DNA of 64,000 bases, from contig JAUMIR010000001.1 of the NCBI GenBank assembly GCA_030847615.1, positions 68,771,501 to 68,835,500 of the forward strand, given 5' to 3'. Each line of letters starts with the position of its first letter. Positions within the stretch are counted from its first letter, which is position 1. The notes under the pieces were generated by a model, which searched no databases, had not been told where the DNA came from, and was given only the letters and a program-made list of their open reading frames with translations. Of this stretch, positions 37,901-51,800 are shown in pieces. The translations under genes and the position numbers were made by a program. The DNA is from Gambelia wislizenii. Taxonomy: Eukaryota > Chordata > Lepidosauria > Squamata > Crotaphytidae.

Positions 37901-40900
37901 CCAGCAGTCCTATGATGTGCCGTTGGAAGGAGAGGTAATGGACTGCATCAGCCCCACATTTATCCCGGATCTCATCATCCCTGGAAACAGAAAGAGAAAG
38001 GTGATGAGGTGCTGGTGGACTTGGGGAAATACAGCACAAGTTGAGTCAAGGTACCAGAAAAATAAAGGCCACACTATTAAGTAAAAGGAGTTTCCTTCTT
38101 TAATTTTAGTACTTTCTGGAATGAGCAGTCAACTTATCTTTTTGCAGTACTATACATCCCTTGGTATAGCTAGGATGCCTAGAACAAATGTCTCCAGATG
38201 CTGGACTGCAAAACCCATCAGCCTTAACCAGCAGCACCAATAGTGAAGGATGATGAGAGCTGCAGTCTAACAACATCTGAAATGCCAAATATTTCTTTTC
38301 CTTGAAGCAGAAGAAGCTTCACTGGATTGACAGCCTCCTTGGAGATTTTGCAGAGCCTGTCTGATGACAACCTTCTGAAGATGGAAGAAGAGGGTAAAGC
38401 CTTATCCTTTAACCTACTAACATACAGGGAGATTTGTTTAAGCAGTCTGCATTATCAGGCTTCTTAAAACTATATACAGTATCTACAATATCTTTGCTTT
38501 AAAAAAAATCATTATATGCACAATAAAGGCCTGATATTGTTGTTCAGGCTTAATATATGTATTTATGACATTTTAAAACTAAAGTGGGGACTCATCTGTG
38601 CTGAGATAGGTTTACTTACTTTATCCTGAAGATAGCTGTCAGCCAGGAGCAGAAACCCTGTCCACAACAAAATGAGTCCAGGTTAATCAGAATGTTCTTA
38701 TTTATCCCTTTTTTGCTATTCCTACTAACCTGCGCTACTTAAATAACACAAATGAACAAAGTTCATTTCATAACTGCTACAACTCTTTCCAAAACAATGG
38801 TAAAATGCAGTTATCTAACATTGTTATTATATAAGATCAAGGCCAATGAGAGGGGGTACAAATTACTAGGGCCCAGAGCTCTGGAAGGGCCCAATTATGT
38901 TGGATATTTTTTTGTTTTTCTTGGCAGCACTATTATTTGTCATGTTTTTGATATCCATTGTAAAATTGGTGAATTTCAAAGATAATAATATTGATATACA
39001 GGTTGATTATCCTTTATCTGAAATGCTTGGGACCAGAAGTGTTTCATATTTTGGATTTTTTGGGGGGATTTTGGAATACCTGTATTTGCATGTACGTAAT
39101 GAGACATAATGAGGCTTGGAGAGAGACTGAGGATCTGTGAAATGGTGGGAGGCATGGATTCCCACCATTTCACAGATCCTTGAACCTCTCTCCAGCCTTG
39201 CAAATACAGTACAGGTATGTTGTACTACACCACTTGTGTTGTGACTCAAAAAGTTTTGCATTTTGGAGTACTCTGGATTTTGGAATTCTGGATAAGGGAT
39301 ACTCAACCTGTACAAAATTTGCCTGGGTAAAGATTTTTAGCTGGTCTGTTAGGGGTTCAAAACTGCCACCAGATGGACCAGGAAAGGAAGCCGGATGCTT
39401 CAGAAGTTACTTCTGTATTTGCCAAGTGAAGCAATCTGACTATGGGAACAAACGGGGAAAGTCTTCCTGACTCCAGCTGAGTTCTAGGTACCTGAGACCC
39501 TCCCCTGTTCCCCACCACCCACTGCATCCAACAGCCACCTCAGTCTTCTCTCCTGTCCTGTCTGTCTGTCTGCGTGTCTTCCTTGTTTTCAGGAATGCTG
39601 TGGGTGAACTATACACCCAGGAGATAGGGAGTATACTTCTATCTTCTGGTCTACTGTAATTGTTTCAGATTAGATTATTTCTTAATTTCTGCATCTTTGG
39701 TTAGAAATATAAACACATGCAAAATGGAATCCTTGATAACTTCAGACCATACTCCGGTTTGTCTAGAATTTCACTTTTCTAATGCTCCTAAACCCTTTAG
39801 CTTCTGGCAATTTAATGTTTTGCTTCTCAATGATGAATAGTTTGGGGCTCGAACATCAGCAGAGTTCATATGTTATTGAATGGGAAGCATTTAAAGTGTA
39901 CATTTGGGGTAGAATAATTCTTATTCTTCTTATAAAGAGACTTAAAGATAAAAAAAAAGAATCACTGAACAAGTGGCTGAACAGTTTGCTGTTTCTCCAT
40001 CTGAACAACTTTATCAAAAATTGCAAAAAAAGTTAAATATGAATTGGAATAATATTCTCTTAAAACAAACTGAACTTGCTTTGACATGTCTATGGCAATC
40101 ATATTGGGAAAACAGGGACCGTCCCAACAAGATTCTGGCATCAATGGCAATACAATGTTATTTCAGCTGTTAAAGATTCAAGAAATATTTTATATACGTT
40201 GCCCAAAGATACAAATCCATATTTTTTGAAGTTTTGATCTTTATAGCTTCAATAATGAAATTCACCAACAGGATATGGAGACTTTATTTTCTCATATTGA
40301 TCTTCTCCATCATAGTAGTATATTACAGCAACAATTTCTATCAGAACCTTTACACTTAGAGGAAACTATCAATGTTATAGCAAGCATGAGATGTGGGAAG
40401 TCTCCTGGCCCTGATGAGTTTCCAACAACATCCCCTCACTTTCCCGTCTATAAATACAAGAGCTCCATGCAGCACTGTTGCAAAAACTTGGGATTCTTTT
40501 TTGCTGCCACTCACATTGTCTCTTTGGTCGAAGTCCACAGAGCTGGAGACAGAAGTGAGGCGCTCGTAGCGATCATGGCTGTCAGAATGTAGGGCAGATG
40601 CCACACTGGAATTAAAACAGAAAATACCATTAACCAGAGGCTCAGAAGAGGATGAGAATCCAGAAGCACAAAGTAATTAAGACAAATCAGTTTGCTCCAG
40701 CTGAGATGAAGAGAAAAATGTCCAGAAAGTCCAGAGGGAAAAAAGGCAAGAGAGAAGAGCCATTAGCAGAGACTGTCCCTCTCTTTCTCTTCACTTTGAT
40801 CCAGTGCAAACCTGTCTATCCCAGTGATAAGCCACTGGGCTCTGTCAAAGCAGATGTCACCTTGGATTCATACATGGATATATATGATGCTTGCTGGAAA

Positions 40901-41924
40901 CTACTTCATGAGCAGCATGGCATATAGTCAGCACCAGAGCCTGGAAAAATTGGTGTTTTTTTTTTTTTAACTACAGCTTTCAGAATCCCCATTTCATACA
41001 GCAGTTTCTGAGATTTCAGTAGGCATTGCCCATATGTAGTTCTGCATATATTGTAACATCCATGGGGGCTAGAAACTTTTTTTTGGAAGTTGAAATATTT
41101 TCAATTAGCATTCTTGCATGCTTATAGAATCATAGAATCACATGACACCAAATTAGGAGGGGTAGCACCCCAGAGGACAGGATCAGAATCCAAAATGACC
41201 TGAACAGATTAGAAAGCTGTGCCAAAACTAACAAAATGAATTTCAACAGGGATAAATGTAGGATACTACACTTGGGCAGTAAAAATGAAATGGACAGATA
41301 TAGGATGGATGACACATGGCTTGATGGCAGTACATGTGAAAGGGATCTAGGAGTCTTAGTGGACCACAAGCTGAACATGAGTCAGCAGTGTGATGCAGCA
41401 GCTAAAAAAGCCAATGTGATTCTAGGCTGCATGTTCAGATACACCCACAGACCAATAAGGAAATATCACATTTTGCCTTGTCCACTTGTGTCGAACTTTG
41501 GTATACATATGCGCTTTCAAGCATATCTTAGTGGGGTTAGAAATCCACAGGTTTTTTTTTTTAAAAAAAATCAAAATATTTTCAGAAAGCTCAAAGCTGT
41601 TATTCTTACATTCAAAGGTTTATGCATCTGTACCAATAAATTAATACTACATTTTACCATCTTCAGCCCTGCAGAACTGCTGCATGCGCATGGACCTGTT
41701 CATGAATGACTATTTCATGCGCAGAGACTAGCTGTGTAACAGCTAGCTGCCCAACCCACGTGTGTGTGTGAAAGAAGAATTCATCCATTTTGGGATTTGG
41801 CCATTTTCTGGTGAAAAAGCAGCTTATGAAGTAGCTCCTAGTGGCCTTGACAAGCTTATTCTACCTTGCAAATTTGATGCCAGGTTAAAGAGACACAAAA
41901 TCTGTTAAGTGCTTTTATAGCCTG

Positions 41925-41964
<40 letters not shown>

Positions 41965-44900
41965 TATGACAAAGAGAAAAAGAGGGGTTTCCATTCACCA
42001 GACTGCTTTGCTACTACATTGACACTACCAGTGTGCTGCATGCATTGAATAAAAAGGATCCAGGTGGTCCATCACCTACTCCGCAGCCAGACTTGCATGT
42101 GGAGGGCAAGGAGATGCAGGAAGAAAAAGACAAGAAAGATTACGTCTGTCCCAACATGATGAAGAAGAGAGATGTGAATTAATAATAGGGAAGCTGTGAG
42201 GGTCTGCATTTTCCTTCTTGTGATACAACAGCCAGGAGGCTTCCTAGGAAATTATTAGAAGACAATGTACGCACGCACGCGCACACACACACACACACAC
42301 ACACAGACAGAAATTAAAAAAAAAAAAAAACCTCACCTCCTACAAGTGCATGAGCAAGACACAACAACTCAGGGCTGAAGACTAGTATAGAATGCCAAAT
42401 TAATGATACAAGTTAAGAAAATAAAAAATGTGACTGCAAGGATGTATGTAAAGAAAGTAAACCAGAATTTTGAATAGTAAACATTCCAGCTGATTGGAAG
42501 GCTGTAAAACCACAGATGATGATAGTTACGTATTTGTAAGAATATCTGGGCTAGAAATTTTGGTTGCACATTTTCTGGATGATGCAGTTGATGACCATTA
42601 AACTTGTCATTCAGTTACTATGTTTCATAATATTGGTTTCTTATGTATGCAGGGCTCCATATATTCTTAGATGAAAAGAATTGCTACTAGGGGACCTAAA
42701 ATGGTATGTTTACAGCAGAATTTTCATCTCCAGATAGTATTTGCTATGGGGGTACATAGGCTGAAATAAGGGTCTTTCAGCTCATATTGAAACTTGCCAG
42801 TCTAGGTGGAGCTGCCTGAGGCTTGTAAAGGCAGTATAGTCTGTCTCCAGAGCATGGACAGGTTACATTTTTTGGACTGTAACTCCCCAACCCCTGAGCA
42901 AACAATGCTAGGGGATTCTGAGTTGTAATAAAAAGGAAATTTCCAGGCTTTGTCTCTTTCATACTTTCAGCACAGGGATGTCTTGAAGGAGAAAGGGATG
43001 TATTTTCCAAGCAGCCTTCTGTGCAGGAAGCCACTGTCAGGATAAGCCTTAAGAATACTGCAGACACACTCAAAAGGCACAACTCACTATTCAGCCAATA
43101 CTAAATACTGAAAACTTAAAACAGCCAATACACATATTAAAGGGCTGCTTCTTGCCTTGTTATCTTCCATGCAAGGCAATAACAATAATTCTCAACCAAT
43201 CAATCAGGATCTTCAAGAAAGTAAACTGGAGGCTAGCAAGACACAAACATGGATGGTCAATGCATATTTGGTGCTAAGTAAAGTAGAATGTGAGAGTTGT
43301 GAGCAACAATTCTAGGCTGACTCGGGTTCTTTCTGATTATGACCTGTGGTGACCTGATACATTTCCTTTTCATTCCCAATATTAAACAAAATCTCCCCAA
43401 TATTATCCCAATATTTTGATCTCAAATTCTAGATATTCAAAACAGATTGATTCATTATTGTCTTAACGGCAATATCACCACTGTTTGGTGTGTTTGTGTG
43501 TATGAGGGTTTACCTAATACTAGGAACAAAAAATAATACAATGTGTTATACCACAAGTCACAACTGGCCATAGGCCTAGAATAGTCACAATTCAATACAG
43601 TACCAGACTCTCATCTAGCTATGGCTGCCTCCTCAAAGGTGCTACAGGATCCCTTTGCATACAGATATTCCAGGGTCACATGGTTATGATTCTGTGACTC
43701 TAAAGCTATGTATTTGAATTCTTTGGGCTGGTTTTTGGATTAATCTCTCAAAACAGATCTCAGTTTAGGGCTGTGTTGTAGTTTCTGCTCTGTTATGTGC
43801 AGGCTTTTAAGGCTCTACTTGGTGAAGGAGGAGAAGAGACAGAACTGGCAACAAGTATGGGTTCGGGGAATGGGGAGGCTGAGTCAATCTTTCCCCCAAT
43901 TGTGTACCAAGGAGATAGCACAAAAAGGAAAGGGAGAGGAAGAGAAGGATTTTAGCAGCATCTTTGAGACTAATTGGTTTTATTTTATCAAGAGGTTTTA
44001 TGGATTCCAGCCCACTTCTTCAGATGTACTGCTGGAGGATAAAATTTATGGCCATAGGTGTTTAAGCAGTTACATTGTTGTGAGGTGTGATCAGTGAGTA
44101 ATGAATGGGATATAGAGAAATACAGTTATTTGTATCTCTGAGGATGTAATGCATGAGAAGATGTATACCCTAGGTGTAGGTGGACACATTAGAATTAAAA
44201 TGCATCCTCATTGGATGGATAACACTGGATAATGGATAACACTGCAACAAAAGCAGGAATTTGTGACATTCCTTCTAACAAAAGTTTTGATACCACAGTG
44301 CCAGGCTGAGAAGAGTAGTAGCAAAATGCTTTAGACCCTAAATGGAGTGGTTTTATTTATTAAAGTGCATGCTCAAGTGATGCCAACTGTAGCATATGAG
44401 GCATATGAGACAACATGGAAAGTTTTTTAAGCCTCAGAATGATCATTCTGTAAAACAGCTATTTGCCTATGTATTCATTTTATTTGTACTGCAATTTGTT
44501 GTTGTTGTGTGACTTCAAGTTGTTTACAATTTATGGTGACCCTTAGGTGAACCTATCGCAGGGTTTTCTGAGGGCTGAGAGTATGTGACTTGCCCAAGGT
44601 CACCCAGTGGGTTTTCATGGCCAAGCGGGGATTCAAACCCTGGTCTCCAGAATCGCAGGCCAACACTACACCATGCTGGCTCTCAATACTTATGGATAAA
44701 AAGGACACCTAGAAAGGAAAGGCCACAAGGGGGAGCCAGAAGGTAGTATGTTGCTAGGCAGATTTCAATAGTGGGTTTGGTACAGGGTAATGTTAAGTGG
44801 CAATGTAGAGATGGAGAGGGGTGGGCCTATACAATCCCGAATCTCTCTGAGAGCAGGCAGGCATTTTTAGGTGCACAATTGCCCTCCTCCTCCTCCTGAA

Positions 44901-47292
44901 GAATAAATGGTGGACATTTTATGGTCCTGGGAAGGAAACATCTCACCAAATCTGACCAGAAGGAAATAAATGTACAGTAGTTTTACAGCTCATCAACTGC
45001 ACAGTGTTAGAAACTGACCAGCATTGAGCTCTCCCTCCTCCCTTGAGTAGCATCTCCTGTGTACTCTGCCATCAGTTCCATATTCTTAACAGCACTATAA
45101 AGCAGGTGTCAGAGCAGGTATAGAATGGGAGGGGTCGAAACGATAGAGGCCAGCACTACTCAAAGACTGATGTCAGTCAGTGAGCAATCAGCTGCTGGTT
45201 TGCAACAGATTCCAGGAATCTATGCAACTACGATAATAACATGGCACAAATATGATACCAGCTCCTGGCACATGGGGGGGGGGCAGAAATGCCAGTCCAT
45301 CCTGTCAGGAATCTTGGGAAGCACTGATGTAGACATAAATCCATAAGGTCACAGGGAGAAAAAGTTAAGGCAAACAAAGGCTTCTCTATTGCAAAGCTTC
45401 AGGACAGGGAGTGCTATGTAGGGTAATACACCCTGCAGTAAAGATATTGGCACTCCCAAACTTTTAACAACTAGTACACTGGACCTCTTTTCTAGTACTT
45501 GGGTATGGCAAAAGAGACTTCTTTTCTGAGGCCAGGGTACATTACTGGAACATGTGATGTTACAGTAAAGGAATTATGGCAAAGGATGTCCAGAGGAGGG
45601 CGACTAAAATGGTGAAAGGTCTGGAAACCATGCTTTATGAGGAGAGACTTAGGGACATGGGTATGTTTAGCCTGGAAAAAAGACGGTTAAGAGGTGATAT
45701 GATAGCCCTGTTTAAGTATTTGAAGGGGTGTCACGTTGAGGATGGAGCAAGCTTGTTTTTTGCTGCTCCAGAGATTGGAACACAGAGCAATGGATGCAAG
45801 CTCCAGGAACAGAGATTCCACCTCAACACTAGGAGGAACTTTTTGACAGTAAGAGCTGTTCAGCAGTGGAACGCACTCCCTCAGAGCGTGGTGGGGTCTC
45901 CTTCCTTGGAGGTCTTTAAACAGAGGCTGGATGGCCATCTGTCAGGGATGCTTTGATCGTGATTTCCTGCATGGCAGGGGGTTGGACTGGATGGCCCTCG
46001 TGGTCTCTTCCAACTCTACAATTCTATGATTCTATGATCAGAATTTGGAAAAATTAATTTTTGGACCATGACTTCTTCAGTCCCCCACCCAGTATGACTA
46101 CTTGTCATGCTGGTTGGGGATCTGCAGAACAATTGCCCTATCAACACAAGCTCTGCAAGGGATAATTTTACACTTATTTAGATAATTTTTCATTCATCAA
46201 GTAAACACAACCAACTTCAACATTTTGGGAATTAGAGACATTGGAGGGGGGCATATGGGCATCACTGCTAAAAGACCCACGGCCCTGTTCCACTGCCAAG
46301 AATCCCCCTGCTGTTGCCACCTGCCTCCACCTAAAAGACCCTCCACCTGTTGCCACCTGCCACTTCTGAGCAAAGGAAGGCAAGCAAGTGAATGGAGATA
46401 GCAGTGAGGCGAGACAACAGCTTCTGCCGCCTTGCTTGATCACTGTCTCTCAGTCACAGTTTTCCTCTTTGGCAAATGAGAAGCTGGCACTGGGGTTGGC
46501 CTGCCTGAGGTGCAGTTGTAGAACTGAGGGCTCCTGCTCAATCTCCCACCCAATCTATGTCCCTAATGGCACCCTCCTGCACAATCAATCAACTGACACT
46601 GTGGTTGCTTTTAATGGCACCCAAATTTCACAGCAGGTCTAACTGCACAATTCCCTCCCTCTGATATCCCAGCTTTTTTCTGGTTAGGAAAGAAAGTTGT
46701 GAGATCTTGGAAATAAGTGGTTTATTGGCTTCATGGGATGCTGTTTATTAGCTTCAAGAAATAGCTTTCTCAATGCTGCTTCCTGTAGGGACTATCCATG
46801 CACCAAGTTAATCAGCTACTTGTCTTGTCTGAGTCAGCAGAAAGGGCAGAAGTGGCTTCAAACAGAAGGTAATATTTTCACTTGTCAAAAGTGGCAGTGA
46901 ATCCCCCAGGAAAAGTCTGGCTTTCTTTGGTCAGCTAAGGCTTGTGCACCAGCTGTCCTAGAGACATCAGATCTGCCCACAGTGACATGTGCCTTACTTA
47001 CATCCCATCTGAATTATTAAGACACACTCTAGCTGGGGCTGTCTTTGACAAGTGCTCAGAAACTTCAGCTGGTCCAAAGAGCTGCAGCCAGATTGTAAAC
47101 CAGGGCTGGCAACAGACAGCACATAGCTCCCTTGTTGCAACAGCTCCACTGGCTGACGGACCATCTCCAAACACAATTCAAAGTGTTGGTTATAACATAT
47201 AAAGCCCTATGTGGCTTAGCTTCTGGCTACCTGACATCCATATGTATCCCCACATATGACCCTGCCTTTGTTTTGAGATCTTCTGAGGAGGC

Positions 47293-47346
<54 letters not shown>

Positions 47347-48863
47347 TAACCTTCACAGGTACATCTGGTGGGAACACAGGGCCTTCTCTGTGGTTGCTCA
47401 CAGACTCTGGAACTTTAGACTGGCATCCTCACACATAACTAATATGTGTTTTAAACTAATATTATGTTTATATGTTCACGTGTTGTTCCCTGCCTCGAGC
47501 CACAAGGAGAGGTGGGTAAGAAATAAATATCATCATCATCATCTTAGCTTTTGTAACATGTGTTTTTTTAGCTGTTCTCTGTTTTAACTTTTATAAGCCA
47601 CCTTGAGCCCCAGGGCTGGGGAAAAGGTGGGATATTAAATAAATAAAAAATGCTAGATGGCTGTATCTAGTCCATGTCTCACAGACTTATCTCTTCACAA
47701 TATGAAGCTTGAGTGTAACTGTGTTAATGGAAGGGCTGAAGATGGACAAGTCACCAAATGGAAGAGGTTCTGATGTCTTTTAACAGCAGGGATGCTTAAA
47801 CAAGTGTGTACATATCTATCATCACTGTGATAAGACATCTGGCTAAAAGTCTTCTTGCCAGGCAGTTCTTGAAGTCACAGGAGATCCTGTTTTGCTAAGC
47901 ATTTGGAGTTCTGCAGGCACAGGTTATGGTCACACCAGGACAGGAAACATTATTTTAGGACTGCAACTTCCAGTATCTTCAGACTAGAGGATTTTGGGAA
48001 AGCAATCCAAAAAGTAACTCTTTTGGTTCATAACTTTATAATGTGCTCTCTGTGGAGCTGTCCTTGAAGATGACTCAGAAGCTACAGCTAAGTACAAAAT
48101 GCAGCAGCAAGATTGCTGACTGGGGTATCGTACAGACAACACATAACACCAGTTTTAAAGGAGCTGTAATTGGATGTCATTTCACTTCTAGTCTGGATTC
48201 AGGTGCTTGTGATGACGCTCAAAGCCTTAAATGGCCTGGGGCTTTGACACGTGAAAGAGCACCTCACTGTATGTATGCATGTATATGCCTTCCTGAGGAT
48301 TGAGCTCTGTGGCATAGGAGAGGGTCTTCTTTGGTTGTGGTGCCCCACTTCTGGACTGTCTTCCCTTTGGAGGGCTGACTAGAGCCAATGTTGGTTATTT
48401 TTGGCATCAGGTTAAGAAACAGCTTTTTATTATTTATTATTTTTATTAAAGTTGTTAGGGCCTGATTTACTTCTAACCATGTTTGTTGTGTGCCTTCAAG
48501 GTCATTTCTGACTTATGGCAATCCTAAGCCAACCCTATCATGGAGTTTTCTTGGCAAGATTTGTTCAGAGGAGCTTTGCCTTTGCCTTCCCCTGAGAGAA
48601 TGTAACTTGCCCAAGGTCACTCAGTAGGTTTCCATGGCTGAGCGCAGAACTGAACCCTGTTCTCCAGAGTCATACTCCAATGCTCAAACCACTACACCAT
48701 GCTGGCATGTAATTAATGCTTAAAAGTAAATTAAAAAGTAAGTAACCTTTTAAATGGGGGAGGGTGGGGGTGGGTGGTGTTTGGGGATTTTAATCTGTAT
48801 TGGTATTTTAATTTTTGTAAGCCGCCCCGACTGTTTTTAACAGAGGGGCGGGATAAAAATAAA

Positions 48864-48899
<36 letters not shown>

Positions 48900-51800
48900 A
48901 TCTGTTTTGATTTGTTGAGTTGTTTAATATGTTCTTATCTTGTTTGAATTAATTACTGATTTTAATCTGGGATTGTTTAAACTCTGTTTACTGCCCTGAG
49001 AACTCACAATAATAGGACTGGATAAAAATATTATAATTAATAAATGATAAATAAATAACACTGAGTGAAAGAATTGAATACAAGATGATCTGAGTGACTC
49101 TGCTCTCCCTTCCACATCAGGCAGGTAACAGTTTTGTACACAATGATGGGTGGTAGCTCCCATGGCAGAGATGATGGTGAATCTGTTCTAGATTTTCATC
49201 TAGACTCTAAAGGAGCTTTCTAAAGTGCTGAGCCTATTTTGGGGATGGGGTTCTGCACTTTGTATATTTCTCTTCAAGTCTAGACTCAAGCAAAGAGTGG
49301 AATCCACTGACCCAATGACTTAGGAGCCACAAGTTGCCACGGTTTGTACACTGAGACAATATCTACTTCCCACCAATTGCGTGTCATTAAGAAAATACAT
49401 TTTATAAATATCTATACATCATTATGAACAATAGGTACCTATATTTCTTGCAGGCTGAAAATTTTGTGCCCAAGATAAGCAAACACACACACATACATCA
49501 AGAGCTGGCTAACATAAAGCACTACTTTTCAACATGTCTTCCTTCAGAGAACTCATTTCATATTGACTTGTATGTGGTAGAACTGTGGCATACTACAGAA
49601 GATTCTGGGAATATATTTTTAAGGCATCCACTCAGTTTACCTGAGGTGCTGCCCAGATCTGTTGGACATCGTTCCATATGAAATAATTACACACTGTAAC
49701 ATATATCCAACCATTCCTTGCAAGTGTCTACAGGGGAAAGTCATTAACAGTGGTCAAGTCAAGAAAATTCCTCTGGACTGACCAAAAAGAGCTCTCTTGT
49801 CCAGCTAAGTTTGGATACCAAAGACATGCAGAGAGGGATACCAGTGGCTGGCAAGCAATGAAGGAATTCTCTGACCTTAGGAACTCAATCACAGCTTGAA
49901 TATTAAGAACTGTTCCATTTGTTTGTAGCATATACTGTACTTGTGTTTCCCACAGGGAAAAAAAAAAACAGAAAAGGTGGAGAGAAAACACACATGTAAA
50001 CATATCTGGGGAGCCTGGATTGATGAAGCTTCCAGAGAGAAGTACACACATAAATTCATTACCTGTACTTTGAATGTTGGCTCTGGGAAATACCAGTATA
50101 ACACCACTGGACACACTAACTTTCTAAAACATGGAGGCTTCCTGTGGTTTCTGCTGGCTTTCACTGGGAGATTTAGTGGTATGTGACAGCAGGGAAGGGA
50201 GACAACAGTTTGCAGCATGTTTATAAAAACATGTATAACCAGAAAAATAAATAAAATATACAATTCAGTGGTTTCTTGAGAAACGTGAAGCCCTCTCCCA
50301 TGCTACTGGATGATGTTTTTAAATACAGAGCTTATATTTTCAGATGTTGTGCCAAAGGCCTATCTAGTTTAGCACCCTGTTTTCAGCAGTCCAGCCAGAT
50401 GCTGATGGGAAGCAGAAAAGCAAGGTATGAGGGCAACCGCTAGGTAATATAAAGAGGCATATGGCTTCTGGAACTGGAGAAGATCAAGACTTATCCTTTG
50501 TGACTGGTAGCCATTGCTAGCCTTGTCATCCATGAATGTGTGTAATTACCATTCAAAGCCTTCCAAACTGGTAGCCATCACTACATCTCGTTTCAGTGAA
50601 GTCTACAGTTTAACTATATTATGTGTGAAGACCTTCCTCCTATCTGTCTTGAATCTCCCACCATTCAGCTTCAGTAGATTACTCTGTGTTCTAGTGTTAT
50701 GAGGGTAGAGGAAGATTATTGAGAATGTAGAAGTGAATCCCACAGCTTAACCTTGTGCTGCTGAGGAAGCATTTCCTTTTGTGCATCCTGAATCTCCCAA
50801 CCATTTCTAAAATGGAATAAAGAATAAGTTTTTGGTGTAACATTTTGTGAGTAAAAGATACTCCTTCAGATCAAACTACAAAAAAATATTTCCCAGATTA
50901 TGATATTGATAATATAGTTGGCCGTCCATATCCACGGATTCTGCATTGATGGATTCAACCATCAACGGCTTGAAAATCCGTGCTTGCCCCCTGCAACTTC
51001 ACCAAAACTTCCACCAGATCTTGGGGGCTGCAAAATGGTCAAATTGATGTACTGTCTAACAACATACTTGCCTCTGCACCTCAAACCTTCCTTCTGCTTA
51101 GTAACCTTTTCTCCCCACCTCCACTTTGGAGTAACATGAGAAGCACCAGAGAATAAGTGATCAAAATGAACAAACACACATCACATATGCACGATATCAA
51201 AGCCACCTTCTCCCAAAATGAAGATTAGTTTAGAAGCAAACTACAAAAGCAGCAGCAAGCAAGAGAACCGAGGAAGAAGGGAAGCACCCGGAAAAACCCA
51301 CAACGTACTATTCCCGTTCCTCTCGCTCCTGCTGCCAGCGCCGCCGCCTGGGGACAGAAGAAAAATAATAAAGAAAATAAAAATAATGGGAGAGGTATAA
51401 ACAAATTGGAACTTTCAATGATGTGCCAGGATTCTCCTTGCTCCTGGCTGATATTTCCTGGAGAGGAAACTTTTCACAAACTTTGACCTGAGGAAGAAAA
51501 TAAAGTTACGTCTTGCAGCTCACCAATGGTGTAACATTGGTGGAAGTTGCTAAGCACTGGACATCTTTTGCTTCCCCGTTTGAAAATTTTCCTGCTCTCT
51601 CAGGTATCTGTTCTACACTCCTACTCTAGAGCTTGGAAAAATTACTGTTGGACTCCAACTTCCTAAAACATATACAGTAACTCTCCTGTTAGAACAGCTT
51701 CACTAGCTACTTTTTTTGTGTGGGTACAATTCAAAACAGTGGTTATGACCTATAAAGTCCTATACAGTTTGCATCTAGACCTTCTGAAAGATAGTATCTC

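Noticed and set aside
44501..44684. tRNA gene from the B-box-like sequence
   Set aside because: No cloverleaf; the head is fused to a SINE core and Bov-B-like tail with ACAACA end.
49728..50263. Overlapping ORFs of 128 and 124 codons on the minus strand
   Set aside because: No domain, no codon signature and no splice context; hydrophobic Phe/Leu-rich frames are common in AT-rich introns.
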